A stretch of 64,000 nt of DNA from NCBI RefSeq assembly GCF_042643245.1, contig NZ_JBHRSK010000001.1, positions 62,001 through 126,000 of the forward strand. The letters run 5' to 3'. Positions 1 to 8,342 of the stretch are shown here, one piece after another (position 1 is the stretch's first letter; every line of letters begins with the position of its first letter). Under the pieces are notes generated by a model. The model saw only the letters and a list, made by a program, of their open reading frames with translations. It did not search any database and was not told the origin of the DNA. The stretch is from Acidimangrovimonas pyrenivorans. GTDB taxonomy: Bacteria; Pseudomonadota; Alphaproteobacteria; Rhodobacterales; Rhodobacteraceae. The translations under genes were made by a program, and so were the position numbers.

Positions 1-843
1 CGGCTCCCAGCCCATCTCGGGCGCCTTGCGGCCGTCGGGGCGCAGGAAGGAGGTGGCGAAGTTCAGCCCGACCATGCCGCCGGTCTCGCGGATCGCCGCC
101 AGCTGGCGGTCGGTCAGGTTGCGGGCCGAGGGCGTCACGGCATGGGCGTTGGAATGGGTCGCGACCAGCGGCGCGTCCGACAGCTTGGCGACGTCGTCGA
201 AGCCCTTCTCGTTGAGATGGCTGAGATCGACCATGATCCTCAGCTCGTTGCAGGCCCGGATCAGGTCCTTGCCCGCCTCGGTCAGCCCCGGCCCGGTATC
301 GGGGCCGGAGGGATAGGCGAAAGGCACGCCGTGACCGAACACCGTCGGCCGGCTCCAGACCGGGCCGAGCGAGCGCAGGCCCATCGCGTGGTAGAGGTAG
401 AGCGCGTCGAGATCGGCGGCGATCGGCTCGGCGCCCTCCATGTGCATGATGCCCGAGACGGTGCCGGCGGCCAGGCAGGCGCGCAACTCGGTCGCGCTGC
501 GGCAGATCCGGAACTGGCCCTTGGCCGCGCGCTCCATCCAGAACAGGTGGCCGGCCATGGCCAGCGCCACCGGCTGGGCCTGCTCGTGGCCGATCAGCTC
601 GGGCAGCGGCAGCTCGAAGGGCGGGTTGTCCATCAGCGCCTCGAAATCCGGCGCGTCATGCGGCATCGGCGAGGAGATGTAGATGGCGAAGAAACCGCCG
701 GCGAAACCGCCCTTCCGCATCCGCGGCAGGTCGAGATGCCCCGCCCCCTCGCCCTCGAGCCAGATCTTCTCCCGCTCGCCGGGGTTGCGCAGCAGCCGCA
801 GCAGGAAGTCGTTATGGCCGTCGAAAACCGGAAGTGCCGTCAT
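1..843 (-). CDS. Membrane dipeptidase, peptidase family M19 (3' part missing)
   Basis: Zn-dependent dipeptidase of the renal-dipeptidase family, expected to cut dipeptides in the cytoplasm. The protein starts MTALPVFDGHNDFLL, and the DGHND box a few residues in is the family's first metal-binding motif. Further on there are HMEGAEP (metal-bridging Glu region), LSHLNEKG and VATHSNAHAV, the expected His motifs. The ATG (841-843) is one base after the stop of the upstream ATPase gene, so it is the last gene of the peptide-transporter operon: imported dipeptides would be hydrolysed by it. The reading frame runs off the window at base 1 after about 280 residues; full family members are about 330-350 residues. 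Family call is firm, the substrate (D,L- versus L,D-dipeptides) cannot be told. Confidence 0.93.
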   Translation of the reverse strand, partial: MTALPVFDGHNDFLLRLLRNPGEREKIWLEGEGAGHLDLPRMRKGGFAGGFFAIYISSPMPHDAPDFEALMDNPPFELPLPELIGHEQAQPVALAMAGHLFWMERAAKGQFRICRSATELRACLAAGTVSGIMHMEGAEPIAADLDALYLYHAMGLRSLGPVWSRPTVFGHGVPFAYPSGPDTGPGLTEAGKDLIRACNELRIMVDLSHLNEKGFDDVAKLSDAPLVATHSNAHAVTPSARNLTDRQLAAIRETGGMVGLNFATSFLRPDGRKAPEMGWEP

Positions 844-844
844 C

Positions 845-1633
845 TCATGCCTCCTGCATCGCGTCCGTGTCGCGGAAATAGCCCTGCGAGGCCCGCAGCA
901 GGCTTTGCGTATAGGAATGGTGCGAGGCGTTGGCCCGCATGTCCTCGACCGACATCACCTCGACGATCTCGCCATCCTTCATCACCGCGATACGCGAACA
1001 CATATGGGCGACGACGGCAAGGTTGTGGCTGACCATCAGGAAGGTCAGGTCGTGCTCGTCCCGCAGGTCGCCGAGCAGGTTCAGGATCTCGGCCTGGACC
1101 GAGACGTCCAGCGCCGAGGTCGGCTCGTCCAGCAGCAGGATCTCGGGCTCGGGCGCCAGCGCCCTTGCGATCGCCACGCGCTGGCGCTGGCCGCCCGAGA
1201 GCTGGTGCGGGTAGCGGAAACGGAAGGCCGGGCCGAGGCCGACATCGTCGAGCAGCTTCCCGATCCGCGCCTCGATGTCGTCGAAGCCGTGCAGCCTGAG
1301 CGTCTCGCTCAGCACCATGTCGACCGAATGGCGCGGGTGGAGCGAGGCATAGGGGTCCTGGAACACCATCTGGACCTTCTTGTAGAAGGTCTTGTCGCGG
1401 CTCTTGCCGGGGGTCAGCTTGTGACCGTCCACCATCATGCCGCCCGACCAGGTCTCGACCAGCCCGGTCAGCGCCCGCATGATGGTCGACTTGCCCGAGC
1501 CGCTCTCGCCGACAAGGCCGAAGCTCTCGCCCTTGGCGACGTCGAAGCTTGCCCCCTTGACCGCGGCGACATGGTCGCGGCCGCTGCCGAACCAGACGTC
1601 GAGACCGGAGAAGCTGAGGGCCGGGGCGCTCAT
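845..1633 (-). CDS. Peptide ABC transporter ATP-binding protein, DppF/OppF type
   Basis: One of two cytoplasmic ATPases powering the peptide importer. 262 residues with Walker A GESGSGKST at about 42-50, Q-loop FQDP near 91, signature LSGGQ at 145-149, Walker B ILLLDEP from 165 and the H-loop Ser-His at 202-203. Family OppF/DppF proteins often carry a C-terminal oligopeptide extension; here the tail is short (HSYTQSLL then about 17 residues). The start ATG overlaps the stop of the preceding ATPase by 4 bases, indicating translational coupling. Substrate class (dipeptide, oligopeptide, or related) comes from context with the M19 dipeptidase and the family-5 binding protein, and is an inference. 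Confidence 0.93.
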   Translation of the reverse strand: MSAPALSFSGLDVWFGSGRDHVAAVKGASFDVAKGESFGLVGESGSGKSTIMRALTGLVETWSGGMMVDGHKLTPGKSRDKTFYKKVQMVFQDPYASLHPRHSVDMVLSETLRLHGFDDIEARIGKLLDDVGLGPAFRFRYPHQLSGGQRQRVAIARALAPEPEILLLDEPTSALDVSVQAEILNLLGDLRDEHDLTFLMVSHNLAVVAHMCSRIAVMKDGEIVEVMSVEDMRANASHHSYTQSLLRASQGYFRDTDAMQEA

Positions 1634-2562
1634 TTTCCCTCCGCGATGTCTGCGCCCAGGTTGCCCAGCCCGGCGGGGCCGGGTTGCGGCAACTCGGGCA
1701 GGCCCCGGTCATCGGGGCCGACGCTGGGCGCCTCGGACCAGGCCGGGTCGCGGCTGAGGACGTCAAGACGGGATTGCGGGGCGTCGATCCTGGGCATCGA
1801 GTTCAGCAGACCTCTGGTATAGGGATGGGTGGCTTGGTGCAGCTTGTCGGCGTCGCAGGTCTCGACCACGCGGCCGGCATACATGATCAGGACCCGGTCG
1901 CAGAACTGGGCGACGAGGTTCAGGTCGTGGCTGATGAAGATCAGCCCCATGCCGCGGTCCTGCACCAGCTTGTCCATGATCCGCAGCACCTGTCCCTGGA
2001 CCGAGACGTCCAGCGCCGAGGTCGGCTCGTCCGCGATCAGCAGCTCCGGGTTCGGGATCAGCATCATCGCGATCATGATCCGCTGGCCCATGCCGCCCGA
2101 CATCTCGTGCGGGAAGGCGCGGAAGACCCGCTCGGGATCGCGGATCGAGACCGCCTCGAGCATCTCCAGCGCCCGCTTGCGCGCCTCGGTCCGCGACACC
2201 CTGGCATGCAGGCGCAGCGCCTCCATGATCTGGTCGCCGACCCGCATCACCGGGTTGAGCGAGAACTTGGGGTCCTGCATGACCATCGAGATGCGGCTGC
2301 CGCGGACGGCGCGCATCCCCTTCTCCGACTTCGTCATCAGGTCTTCGCCGTCGAGCCGGATGTGATCGGCGGTCAGCTGCCCGGGCGGCCGGATCAGCCG
2401 CAGGATGGCGCGGCCGGTCATCGACTTGCCCGAGCCGCTTTCGCCGACGATGCCGAGCCGTTCGCGGCCGAGCCGGAACGAGACGCCGCGCACGGCGTCG
2501 AAGATGCCGTTGCGGGTCGGGAAGCGGACCCAGAGGTTCTGGACGTCGAGCAGATCGGTCAT
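1630..2562 (-). CDS. Peptide ABC transporter ATP-binding protein, DppD/OppD type
   Basis: Second ATPase of the importer, 310 residues. Walker A GESGSGKS at about 40-47, Q-loop MQDPKFSLNP near 95-104, a slightly divergent signature MSGGMGQR at 154-161, Walker B LLIADEP from 174 and the D-loop SALD. The C-terminal HPYTRGLLNSMP motif is typical of the DppD/OppD subfamily. The last 40 residues or so are Pro/Gly rich and extend beyond the usual domain. Start and stop both overlap neighbours by 4 bases (ATGA), so this is an internal gene of one transcript. Confidence 0.93.
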   Translation of the reverse strand: MTDLLDVQNLWVRFPTRNGIFDAVRGVSFRLGRERLGIVGESGSGKSMTGRAILRLIRPPGQLTADHIRLDGEDLMTKSEKGMRAVRGSRISMVMQDPKFSLNPVMRVGDQIMEALRLHARVSRTEARKRALEMLEAVSIRDPERVFRAFPHEMSGGMGQRIMIAMMLIPNPELLIADEPTSALDVSVQGQVLRIMDKLVQDRGMGLIFISHDLNLVAQFCDRVLIMYAGRVVETCDADKLHQATHPYTRGLLNSMPRIDAPQSRLDVLSRDPAWSEAPSVGPDDRGLPELPQPGPAGLGNLGADIAEGK

Positions 2563-3479
2563 TTTTCGGCCTTCGGGTCAAGCACGTCGCGCAGCCCGTC
2601 GCCGAGCAGGTTGAAGCCCAGCGACACGGTGAAGATCGCCAGCCCCGGCATCGTCGCCACCCACCAGTGATCGAGGATGAAGCGGCGCCCTTCCGAGATC
2701 ATCGCGCCCCATTCCGGGCTCGGCGGCTGGGCGCCGAGGCCGAGGAAGCCGAGGCCGGCGGCGGCGAGGATGATGCCGGCCATGTCGAGCGTCACCCGCA
2801 CGATCAGCGACGAGATGCAGAGCGGCCAGATATGGCGGGTGATGATCCGCATCGGCCCCGCCCCCTGCAGCCGCACCGCGCTGATATAGTCGGAATTGCG
2901 GATCGTCAGCGTCTCGGCCCGGGCAATCCGTGCATAGGGCGGCCAGGCGGTCAGCGAGATCGCCAGCACCGCGTTCTCGATCCCCGCCCCCAGCGCGGCG
3001 ACGAAGGCCAGCGCCAGCACGAGGCGCGGGAAGGCGAGGAAGATGTCGGTGATCCGCATCAGCACGATATCGGCCCAGCCGCCGGCATAGCCGGCGACGG
3101 TGCCCGCCAGCAGCCCGGCGATCGGCGCGATCAGCGCCACCAGGGTGACGATGTAGAGCGTGATGCGCGAGCCGTAGATCAGCCGCGAGAGGATATCGCG
3201 GCCCAGGCTGTCGGTGCCGAAGATATGCCCCGGCGTGCCCAGCGGCTTGAGCCGGTCGAGCAGGTTCTGCGCCAGCGGGTCGTGCGGCGCGATCAGCGGC
3301 GCGAACAGCGCCATCAGCAGCAGCGCCACCAGGATGCCCAGCCCGACCATCGCCAGGGTGTTCGAGCGGAACGAGAGCCAGCCCTTGTAGAGCGAGGAGA
3401 GCCGGGCATGGCGGCGCGAGGTCGGCGTGTCGGAGAGCAGCCAGCCGCGCCAGGTCGTGGTGTCGGGAGTCGCCGTCAT
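2559..3479 (-). CDS. Peptide ABC transporter permease, DppC/OppC type
   Basis: Inner-membrane permease, 306 residues. An N-terminal OppC_N segment with a transmembrane helix (about 39-62, TLAMVGLGILVALLLMALF) precedes the binding-protein-dependent transport domain. The EAA coupling loop is visible as ARAETLTIRNSDYISAVRLQ (about 186-205) followed by GAGPMRIITRHIWP, the part that docks on the ATPases. Six hydrophobic segments in total. The 4-base overlap with both flanking genes places it between DppB and DppD genes, the standard order for this transporter family. Confidence 0.93.
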   Translation of the reverse strand: MTATPDTTTWRGWLLSDTPTSRRHARLSSLYKGWLSFRSNTLAMVGLGILVALLLMALFAPLIAPHDPLAQNLLDRLKPLGTPGHIFGTDSLGRDILSRLIYGSRITLYIVTLVALIAPIAGLLAGTVAGYAGGWADIVLMRITDIFLAFPRLVLALAFVAALGAGIENAVLAISLTAWPPYARIARAETLTIRNSDYISAVRLQGAGPMRIITRHIWPLCISSLIVRVTLDMAGIILAAAGLGFLGLGAQPPSPEWGAMISEGRRFILDHWWVATMPGLAIFTVSLGFNLLGDGLRDVLDPKAEK

Positions 3480-4537
3480 TTGGCCCTCGGGTCGAAGAAG
3501 CGGTAGAGAAGATCGGAGAAGACGTTGAGCACGACGAAGACCAGCCCGACGACGATGGTGCCGCCCAGCACCGCGCTCATGTCGGCCGACAGCAGCGCGT
3601 TGGTGATGTACTGGCCGATGCCGGGCCAGGAGAAGATGATCTCGGTCAGCACCGAGCCTTCGAGCAGGTTGGCGTAGCTCAGCGCGACAACGGTGATCAG
3701 CTGGACGCCGATATTGCCGAAGGCATGGCGCCAGATCACCGCCCGTTCCGACATGCCCTTGACCCGCGCCGTGGTGACATATTCGGCGCTGAGCTGCTCG
3801 AGCATGAACGAGCGCGTCATCCGGCTGATATAGGCAAGGGAGTAGTAGCCCAGCAGCGAGGCCGGCAGGATGATGTGGCTGAGCGCGTCGCGGAACACGT
3901 CCCAGTCGCCGGCCAGCGCCGCATCGACCAGGATCATGCCGGTCACCGGCGGCACCATGCCGTCGTAGAAGACGCTGACGCGCCCCGGTCCGCCGACCCA
4001 GCCGAGGATGCCGTAGAAGACCAAGAGCCCGACGAGGCCGAGCCAGAAGATCGGCATCGAGTAGCCGACCAGGGCCACGACGCGTGCGATCTGGTCGATC
4101 CAGCTGCCGCGCCTGGCCGCCGCGATCACCCCCAGCGGCACGCCGACGACGACGCCGATGATCGTGCCCAGCGTCGCCAGCTCGATCGTCGCCGGGAAGA
4201 CCCGGGCGATGTCCTGGATCACCGGGTGCGAGGTCAGCAGCGAGGTGCCGAAATCGCCGTGGATCACGTCGCGCAGGTAGTAGAGGAACTGGACCAGCAG
4301 CGGCTTGTCGAGCCCGAGCTGGTGATAGACCTCGTTATAGGTCGACTGGGTCGCGCGCTCGCCGACGACGGCGAGGACGGGGTCGAGCGGCATCACCCGG
4401 CCGATGATGAAGGTGACGAAGAGCAGCCCCAGCATCGTCGCCAGGATCGAGCCGAGGCCGAAGATGGTGCCCTTCAGCCACTTGGGCAGAGCCGGCCCGC
4501 GCCGGCTCTGCCCGTTCTGGTTGGGAACGGATGTCAT
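3476..4537 (-). CDS. Peptide ABC transporter permease, DppB/OppB type
   Basis: Inner-membrane permease partner, 353 residues. It has a long N-terminal cytoplasmic leader, a first transmembrane helix at about 28-50, a periplasmic loop with the YHQLGLDKPLLVQFLYYL type segment seen in DppB proteins, and the EAA-type loop SAEYVTTARVKGMSE followed by RHAFGNIGVQLITVV near 250-285. Its ATG overlaps the stop of the binding-protein gene by 4 bases. The DppB/DppC pair forms the channel; specificity lies in the binding protein. Confidence 0.93.
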   Translation of the reverse strand: MTSVPNQNGQSRRGPALPKWLKGTIFGLGSILATMLGLLFVTFIIGRVMPLDPVLAVVGERATQSTYNEVYHQLGLDKPLLVQFLYYLRDVIHGDFGTSLLTSHPVIQDIARVFPATIELATLGTIIGVVVGVPLGVIAAARRGSWIDQIARVVALVGYSMPIFWLGLVGLLVFYGILGWVGGPGRVSVFYDGMVPPVTGMILVDAALAGDWDVFRDALSHIILPASLLGYYSLAYISRMTRSFMLEQLSAEYVTTARVKGMSERAVIWRHAFGNIGVQLITVVALSYANLLEGSVLTEIIFSWPGIGQYITNALLSADMSAVLGGTIVVGLVFVVLNVFSDLLYRFFDPRAK

Positions 4538-6135
4538 TCCTTGGTGATCGCCCAGTAAGAGATCGCGGTGATGGCGCCGCCGACGTTCAGGTGCTGGACG
4601 TCAGCGGCCAGGCCGGTCTGCTCGACCTTCTGGAACAGGACGCCGAAGGGCGCCGTCTTCTGCCACTCGCGCTGCATGTCCTCATACATCTTGGCCCGCT
4701 TGGCCCGGTCGGGCTCGACCACGGCGGCATCGACCATCTGGTTGAACTTGCCCGGGTCCCAGGCGTTGCGCCAGGCCAGGCTGCCGGTCAGCTTGGCGTC
4801 GTCGGCGTTGTTCGGGTTCCAGGCGAAGGTGCCGGCATTGGTCTGCGGGTCGGGATAGTCCGGACCCCAGGCGCCGACATACATCTGCAGCTGGCGGGCG
4901 CGGTACTTGCCCAGCACCTGCTTGCCGGTGCCGACCTCGATCTTCAGCGTCACCCCGGCCTGGGCGAAGGTGTTCTGCAGCGACTGGGCGATCTCGAGCC
5001 GCTCCTGCGCGTCGCGCACGCCGGCGGTGATCGTCAGGTCCTTGACCCCGGCCTCCTTCAGCAGCTCCTTCGCCTTGTCGACGTTGAACGAATAGGGGTT
5101 GTCCTTGATCTGGCCGAGATAGGTCAGCGGCAGGAAGGACTGGTGGACCTGCCACTGCCCCTTGAGGAAGCTGTTCACCATGCCCTTGTAGTCGACGAGG
5201 TATTTCAACGCCTCGACGACCTTGGGCTTGGACAGCTCCGGGTCCTTCTGGTTGAACGAGATATACATCAGCCGGCCGCGCAGCTCGTTGTCGACCTTCA
5301 GCCCGTCTTCCTTCTCGATCGCCTGCACGTCCTCGGGATTGAGGTTGCGCGCGACGTCGATGTCGCCCTTTTCGAGCATCAGCCGCTGGGTCGCGCTTTC
5401 CTGCACGTGGCGGACGATGATCCGCTTCATCGCCGGCGCTCCGCCCCAGTAGTCGTTGAAGGCGGTCAGGGTGTAGCTGTCATTGGGCTTCCAGCTGGTC
5501 AGCACGTAGGGGCCCGAGCCGGCATCGTTGGTCTTCAGCCACTCGTTGCCCATGTCGCCGTCTTTTTCATGCGCCATCACCGTCTTCTCGTCGACGATGC
5601 CGGCGATGGTGGCGGTCAGGCAGTTGAGCAGGAACGAGGTGGCGTAGCGCTTGTCGGTGGTGATCGAAACCTGGTCGTCGCCGACGACCTTGATCGTGTC
5701 CTTGACGTTGTCCTTCGAGAAGCCGAACTGGGTCAGGATGAAGGACGGCGTCTTGTTCAAGAGCACCGCGCGCTGCAGCGAGAAGGCCACGTCCTCGGGC
5801 CGCAGCGGGTTACCCGAATGGAACTTCACGCCCTTGCGGATGGTGAAGGTGACGGTCTTGCCGTCCTCCGACACGTCCCACTTGGTCGCGATCGAGGGCT
5901 TGTAGCCCGCCGACAGGTCGGCCGGATCGAAGGTGACCAGCTTGGAATAGATGTTGCGGCTGATGTCGCCGCCGGTGAATTCGTAGGACTGCGCCGGGTC
6001 CATCGTGATCAGGTCGTCGATCCGCTGGGCGACGACCAGCATGTTGTCGGGCGTCTTGGCCAGCACGGCCCCCGACGACAGGCTGAGCGCGACGCCCATC
6101 GCCGCGCCGGTTAACAATCGGGTAACTGCGTTCAT
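4534..6135 (-). CDS. Peptide ABC transporter substrate-binding protein (SBP family 5)
   Basis: Periplasmic solute-binding protein of the DppA/OppA cluster, 533 residues from the chosen start. The start at 6133-6135 is favoured because it is preceded by GAGGGGATCAAGAC (good ribosome site) and opens a clean Sec signal peptide, MNAVTRLLTGAAMGVALSL followed by an AxA-type site VLA-KT near residue 27. A longer open frame upstream lacks these signs. Family-5 hallmarks follow: DPAQSYEFTGGDI, FTIRKGVKFHSGNPL (the usual GxxF-DGxP-like segment), and LKEAGVKDLTITAGV in the second lobe. It is the first gene of the operon and likely the most abundant product. Ligand (dipeptide, glycine-betaine-like, glutathione) cannot be assigned from sequence. 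Confidence 0.92.
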   Translation of the reverse strand: MNAVTRLLTGAAMGVALSLSSGAVLAKTPDNMLVVAQRIDDLITMDPAQSYEFTGGDISRNIYSKLVTFDPADLSAGYKPSIATKWDVSEDGKTVTFTIRKGVKFHSGNPLRPEDVAFSLQRAVLLNKTPSFILTQFGFSKDNVKDTIKVVGDDQVSITTDKRYATSFLLNCLTATIAGIVDEKTVMAHEKDGDMGNEWLKTNDAGSGPYVLTSWKPNDSYTLTAFNDYWGGAPAMKRIIVRHVQESATQRLMLEKGDIDVARNLNPEDVQAIEKEDGLKVDNELRGRLMYISFNQKDPELSKPKVVEALKYLVDYKGMVNSFLKGQWQVHQSFLPLTYLGQIKDNPYSFNVDKAKELLKEAGVKDLTITAGVRDAQERLEIAQSLQNTFAQAGVTLKIEVGTGKQVLGKYRARQLQMYVGAWGPDYPDPQTNAGTFAWNPNNADDAKLTGSLAWRNAWDPGKFNQMVDAAVVEPDRAKRAKMYEDMQREWQKTAPFGVLFQKVEQTGLAADVQHLNVGGAITAISYWAITKE

Positions 6136-6571
6136 GTCTTGATCCCCTCTGTTGGCATGGGTCGGTCGCACCTTCCCCGGTTGTTTCGTTCGGCCCGGTT
6201 GTTCTCCCGCGCGACCTGTCTTTCGCCCTTGTCTCACGGCTTGGCGCCGAGATCCGGGCTCCGCTGCCTGTCGCGGGAAGACAACACATCTTGTGGGCGC
6301 GAGAAGCTCTCGGCCCGGATATGCGCGTTCCCGTGCAAGCGTCGTGGCTGAATGGTTAGGCAGGGGCGCGGCCGGGTCAACCCCGGAACCGACATCCCCG
6401 GCCCGACAATCGCGAACTGCCGCGCCGGGGCGCATGTCGCCTGTTCCCGCGTCACTGCGCAGCCCGGGACGGCGATGCCGCCCACAATCCATGCGGCGAA
6501 CTGATCTCGATCAATTCCGCGTGACGGATTTCATGCAAGTCTGGCGCATCTTTGAACCGACCGGAACCGAC
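6136..6571. other. 436-base gene-free region between peptide transporter and nsrR-like gene
   Basis: This divergent spacer must hold the promoters of the transporter operon (minus) and the Rrf2 gene (plus). I see an FNR-type box at 6501-6514 and a 13-base direct repeat CCGGAACCGACAT at 6383-6395 and 6561-6573, the second copy running into the Rrf2 start codon. No convincing small gene or tRNA was found in it. Confidence 0.6.
6501..6514. promoter_or_regulatory. Candidate FNR/FnrL-type box upstream of nsrR-like gene
   Basis: The sequence CTGAT-CTCG-ATCAA matches the FNR-family consensus TTGAT-N4-ATCAA at 9 of 10 half-site positions. Its centre is about 64 bases upstream of the Rrf2-family ATG at 6572, a suitable distance for anaerobic activation. 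Single-mismatch boxes also occur by chance, so this is a candidate; the link to a nitric-oxide-sensing type regulator makes it biologically plausible. Confidence 0.45.
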
Positions 6572-7063
6572 ATGAGACTCACCACCCGCACCAACCTGGC
6601 CCTGCGCACGCTGATGGTCTGCGCGATCAATGCGGGCCGAACGGTCCGCAAGCACGAGATCGCCGAAGCCTGCAACGCGTCGGAGAACCATCTGGCGCAG
6701 GTGATCAACACGCTCAGCCAGCTGGGCTACGTCAACACGACCCGGGGCCGGCATGGCGGCCTGCAGCTGGCGCGCGCGCCCGAAGAGGTCCGCATCGGCC
6801 AGGTGTTCCGCGCCTTCGAGGCCGGCGTGCCCTTCACCGAATGCTTCGAGCCCGAGGCCAATACCTGCCCGCTCACCACCGTCTGCCGGCTGCGACTGGC
6901 GCTGGTCGACGCGCTCGAGGCCTTCTACGGCTCGCTCGACCGCTACACGCTCTTCGACATGATCGACGACAATACCGGCCTGCGTCAGCTGCTGGAATTC
7001 CCGACCGCCGCTCCCGCGGCCGCCGTGCCCTGCAACCGCCGCGCGGCGAACGGCGCCGCATGA
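6572..7063 (+). CDS. nsrR: Rrf2-family transcriptional regulator, NsrR-like
   Basis: 163-residue Rrf2 protein: winged helix (about 1-70, with HLAQVINTLSQLGYVNTTRGRHGG written in two motifs: HLAQVINTL recognition helix and RGRHGG wing) followed by a cysteine loop. Three cysteines at about 91, 99 and 105 (C-X7-C-X5-C, in ECFEPEANTCPLTTVC) fit the [Fe-S]-binding loop of NsrR better than that of IscR; RYTLFDMI near the end matches the YTLADL motif of NsrR proteins. NsrR represses nitric-oxide detoxification genes when its cluster is intact. The start was taken at 6572 because MRLTTRTNLALRTL is the canonical Rrf2 N terminus; an in-frame upstream extension is not family-like. The C-terminal 20 residues are an Ala-rich tail. 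No NO-metabolism gene is adjacent. Confidence 0.8.
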   Translation: MRLTTRTNLALRTLMVCAINAGRTVRKHEIAEACNASENHLAQVINTLSQLGYVNTTRGRHGGLQLARAPEEVRIGQVFRAFEAGVPFTECFEPEANTCPLTTVCRLRLALVDALEAFYGSLDRYTLFDMIDDNTGLRQLLEFPTAAPAAAVPCNRRAANGAA

Positions 7064-7152
7064 CACATTTCCGTCACATTTGACGCGCAGGCTGGCGCGA
7101 CCTGGGGAGATGACCGCAAACAGCGGGCGACCGCGAACGGCCGGAGGGCGCA

Positions 7153-7335
7153 ATGGCCAGCCAATATCCTCAGAGCCCCGGGGGAAGGCCCCCGGACACC
7201 TCCACGCATCCCGACAGCGACGACGTCCCGGCGACGCCGCGCCGCGGGCCGCCCGAAGGGCAAGGCGGGGCGCAGACCAGGGCGCAGGACAAGAAGACGC
7301 CGCGCACGGTGTTTTCCGACTGGGCCTCGATCTGA
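7153..7335 (+). CDS. Small hypothetical protein, 60 residues
   Basis: Unrecognised. A strong ribosome site (GGAGGGCGCA) precedes the ATG by the right distance, which is the main reason to call it. The product is hydrophilic and rich in Pro, Gly, Asp and Gln, probably disordered, and ends with RTVFSDWASI, which has the look of a short conserved C-terminal motif. There is no signal peptide or membrane segment. It lies between the nsrR-like gene and the TfoX-domain gene, 89 bases after the former. Confidence 0.45.
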   Translation: MASQYPQSPGGRPPDTSTHPDSDDVPATPRRGPPEGQGGAQTRAQDKKTPRTVFSDWASI

Positions 7336-7385
7336 GCGCGATTTGAGCGCGATTTGATCTGGGCCGCGATTTGATCTGGGCCGCG
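7333..7385 (+). repeat. Two adjoining short tandem duplications
   Basis: TGAGCGCGATT occurs twice in a row (7333-7343 and 7344-7354) and is followed at once by TGATCTGGGCCGCGATT (7355-7371) and its second partial copy TGATCTGGGCCGCG (7372-7385). The first repeat begins on the stop codon of the 60-residue gene. It looks like replication slippage; no function is evident. Confidence 0.7.
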
Positions 7386-7425
7386 GCGGGAGCGGCGGCT
7401 AGGCTGGCGACCGAAAGGGCCCGCC

Positions 7426-7755
7426 ATGCCGACTCCGATCTCGACCATCCGCAATCTCGGCCCGGCCAGCGAGGCCGCCTTCGCCCGCGCCGGCATCGCC
7501 AGCGCCGAGGAGCTGCGCGCGCTCGGCCCCGATGCCGCCTATCTGCGCCTGCTGGACGCCGGCACGCGGCCCCATTTCATCGCCTATTACGCCCTGGTCA
7601 TGGCGCTGCAGGGCCGGCCGTGGAACGATTGCCGCGGCGCCGAGAAAGAGGCGCTGCGCGAAAGGTTCGACACGCTCAAGGCCCGGGCACAGAAAAAGGG
7701 CCGCTCCGAGATCGAGGCGGCCCTTGATGCGCTTGGCGTGATCGAGCGGCGCTAG
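7426..7755 (+). CDS. TfoX/Sxy C-terminal-domain protein
   Basis: 109 residues consisting only of the TfoX C-terminal helix-hairpin domain: IRNLGPASEAAFARAGI and SAEELRALGPDAAYLRLL near the start, then a helical region ending ALGVIERR. The N-terminal TfoX domain of the competence regulator is absent, as in many alphaproteobacterial stand-alone versions, so a role in competence is not implied. Start ATG 7426 is preceded by a weak GAAAGGG site. Convergent with ndk, with 26 bases between stops. Confidence 0.8.
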   Translation: MPTPISTIRNLGPASEAAFARAGIASAEELRALGPDAAYLRLLDAGTRPHFIAYYALVMALQGRPWNDCRGAEKEALRERFDTLKARAQKKGRSEIEAALDALGVIERR

Positions 7756-7781
7756 GCGCCGCGATCTCTCGCAGGTCGGGC

Positions 7782-8204
7782 TCAGCCGACGATTTCGAGG
7801 CCCGAGAAGAAGAAGGCGATTTCCTGGGCGGCGGTTTCCGGTGCGTCCGAGCCGTGGACCGAGTTCTCGCCGATCGACAGGGCGAATTCCTTGCGGATGG
7901 TGCCGTCGGCGGCTTCGGCCGGGTTGGTGGCGCCCATCACTTCGCGGTTCTTGGCGACGGCGTTCTCGCCTTCCAGGACCTGCACCACGACCGGGGCCGA
8001 GGCCATGAATTCGCACAGCTCGCCGTAGAACGGGCGTTCCTTGTGGACCTCGTAGAACTGGCCGGCCTGTTCCATGGACAGCTTGATGCGCTTCTGCGCG
8101 ACGATGCGCAGGCCGGCTTCCTCGAACTTGGCGTTGATCTTGCCGGTCAGGTTGCGGTTGGTCGCGTCGGGCTTGATGATCGAAAGGGTACGTTCAGTGG
8201 CCAT
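7782..8204 (-). CDS. ndk: Nucleoside diphosphate kinase
   Basis: Cytoplasmic enzyme that passes the gamma phosphate of ATP to NDPs by a phospho-histidine intermediate. 140 residues, the usual length. The N terminus MATERTLSIIKPDATNR is canonical, with Lys11 in the KPDA motif; the active His is residue 117 in IGENSVHGSD. RPFYGELCEFMASAPV and GATNPAEAADGTIRKEFA are both family signatures. It is transcribed alone, divergent from the ABC-F gene 138 bases away. Confidence 0.98.
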   Translation of the reverse strand: MATERTLSIIKPDATNRNLTGKINAKFEEAGLRIVAQKRIKLSMEQAGQFYEVHKERPFYGELCEFMASAPVVVQVLEGENAVAKNREVMGATNPAEAADGTIRKEFALSIGENSVHGSDAPETAAQEIAFFFSGLEIVG

Positions 8205-8342
8205 GTCTGCCTCGTGTTACAAGCGAGGCAGGCCCCTGCCTGCCCCCATTTCCGGCGCCCTGCTACCACGGGGCAACGGGCTTGAAAAGCCGCCTTGGCG
8301 CGGCAATTGACGCCGGGCGCGGATTCGGGCAAGCCCCGTGCC

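Noticed and set aside
6136..6492. Long N-terminal extension of the binding protein
   Set aside because: The internal ATG at 6135 has a good ribosome site and an immediate signal peptide; the extension has no family similarity.
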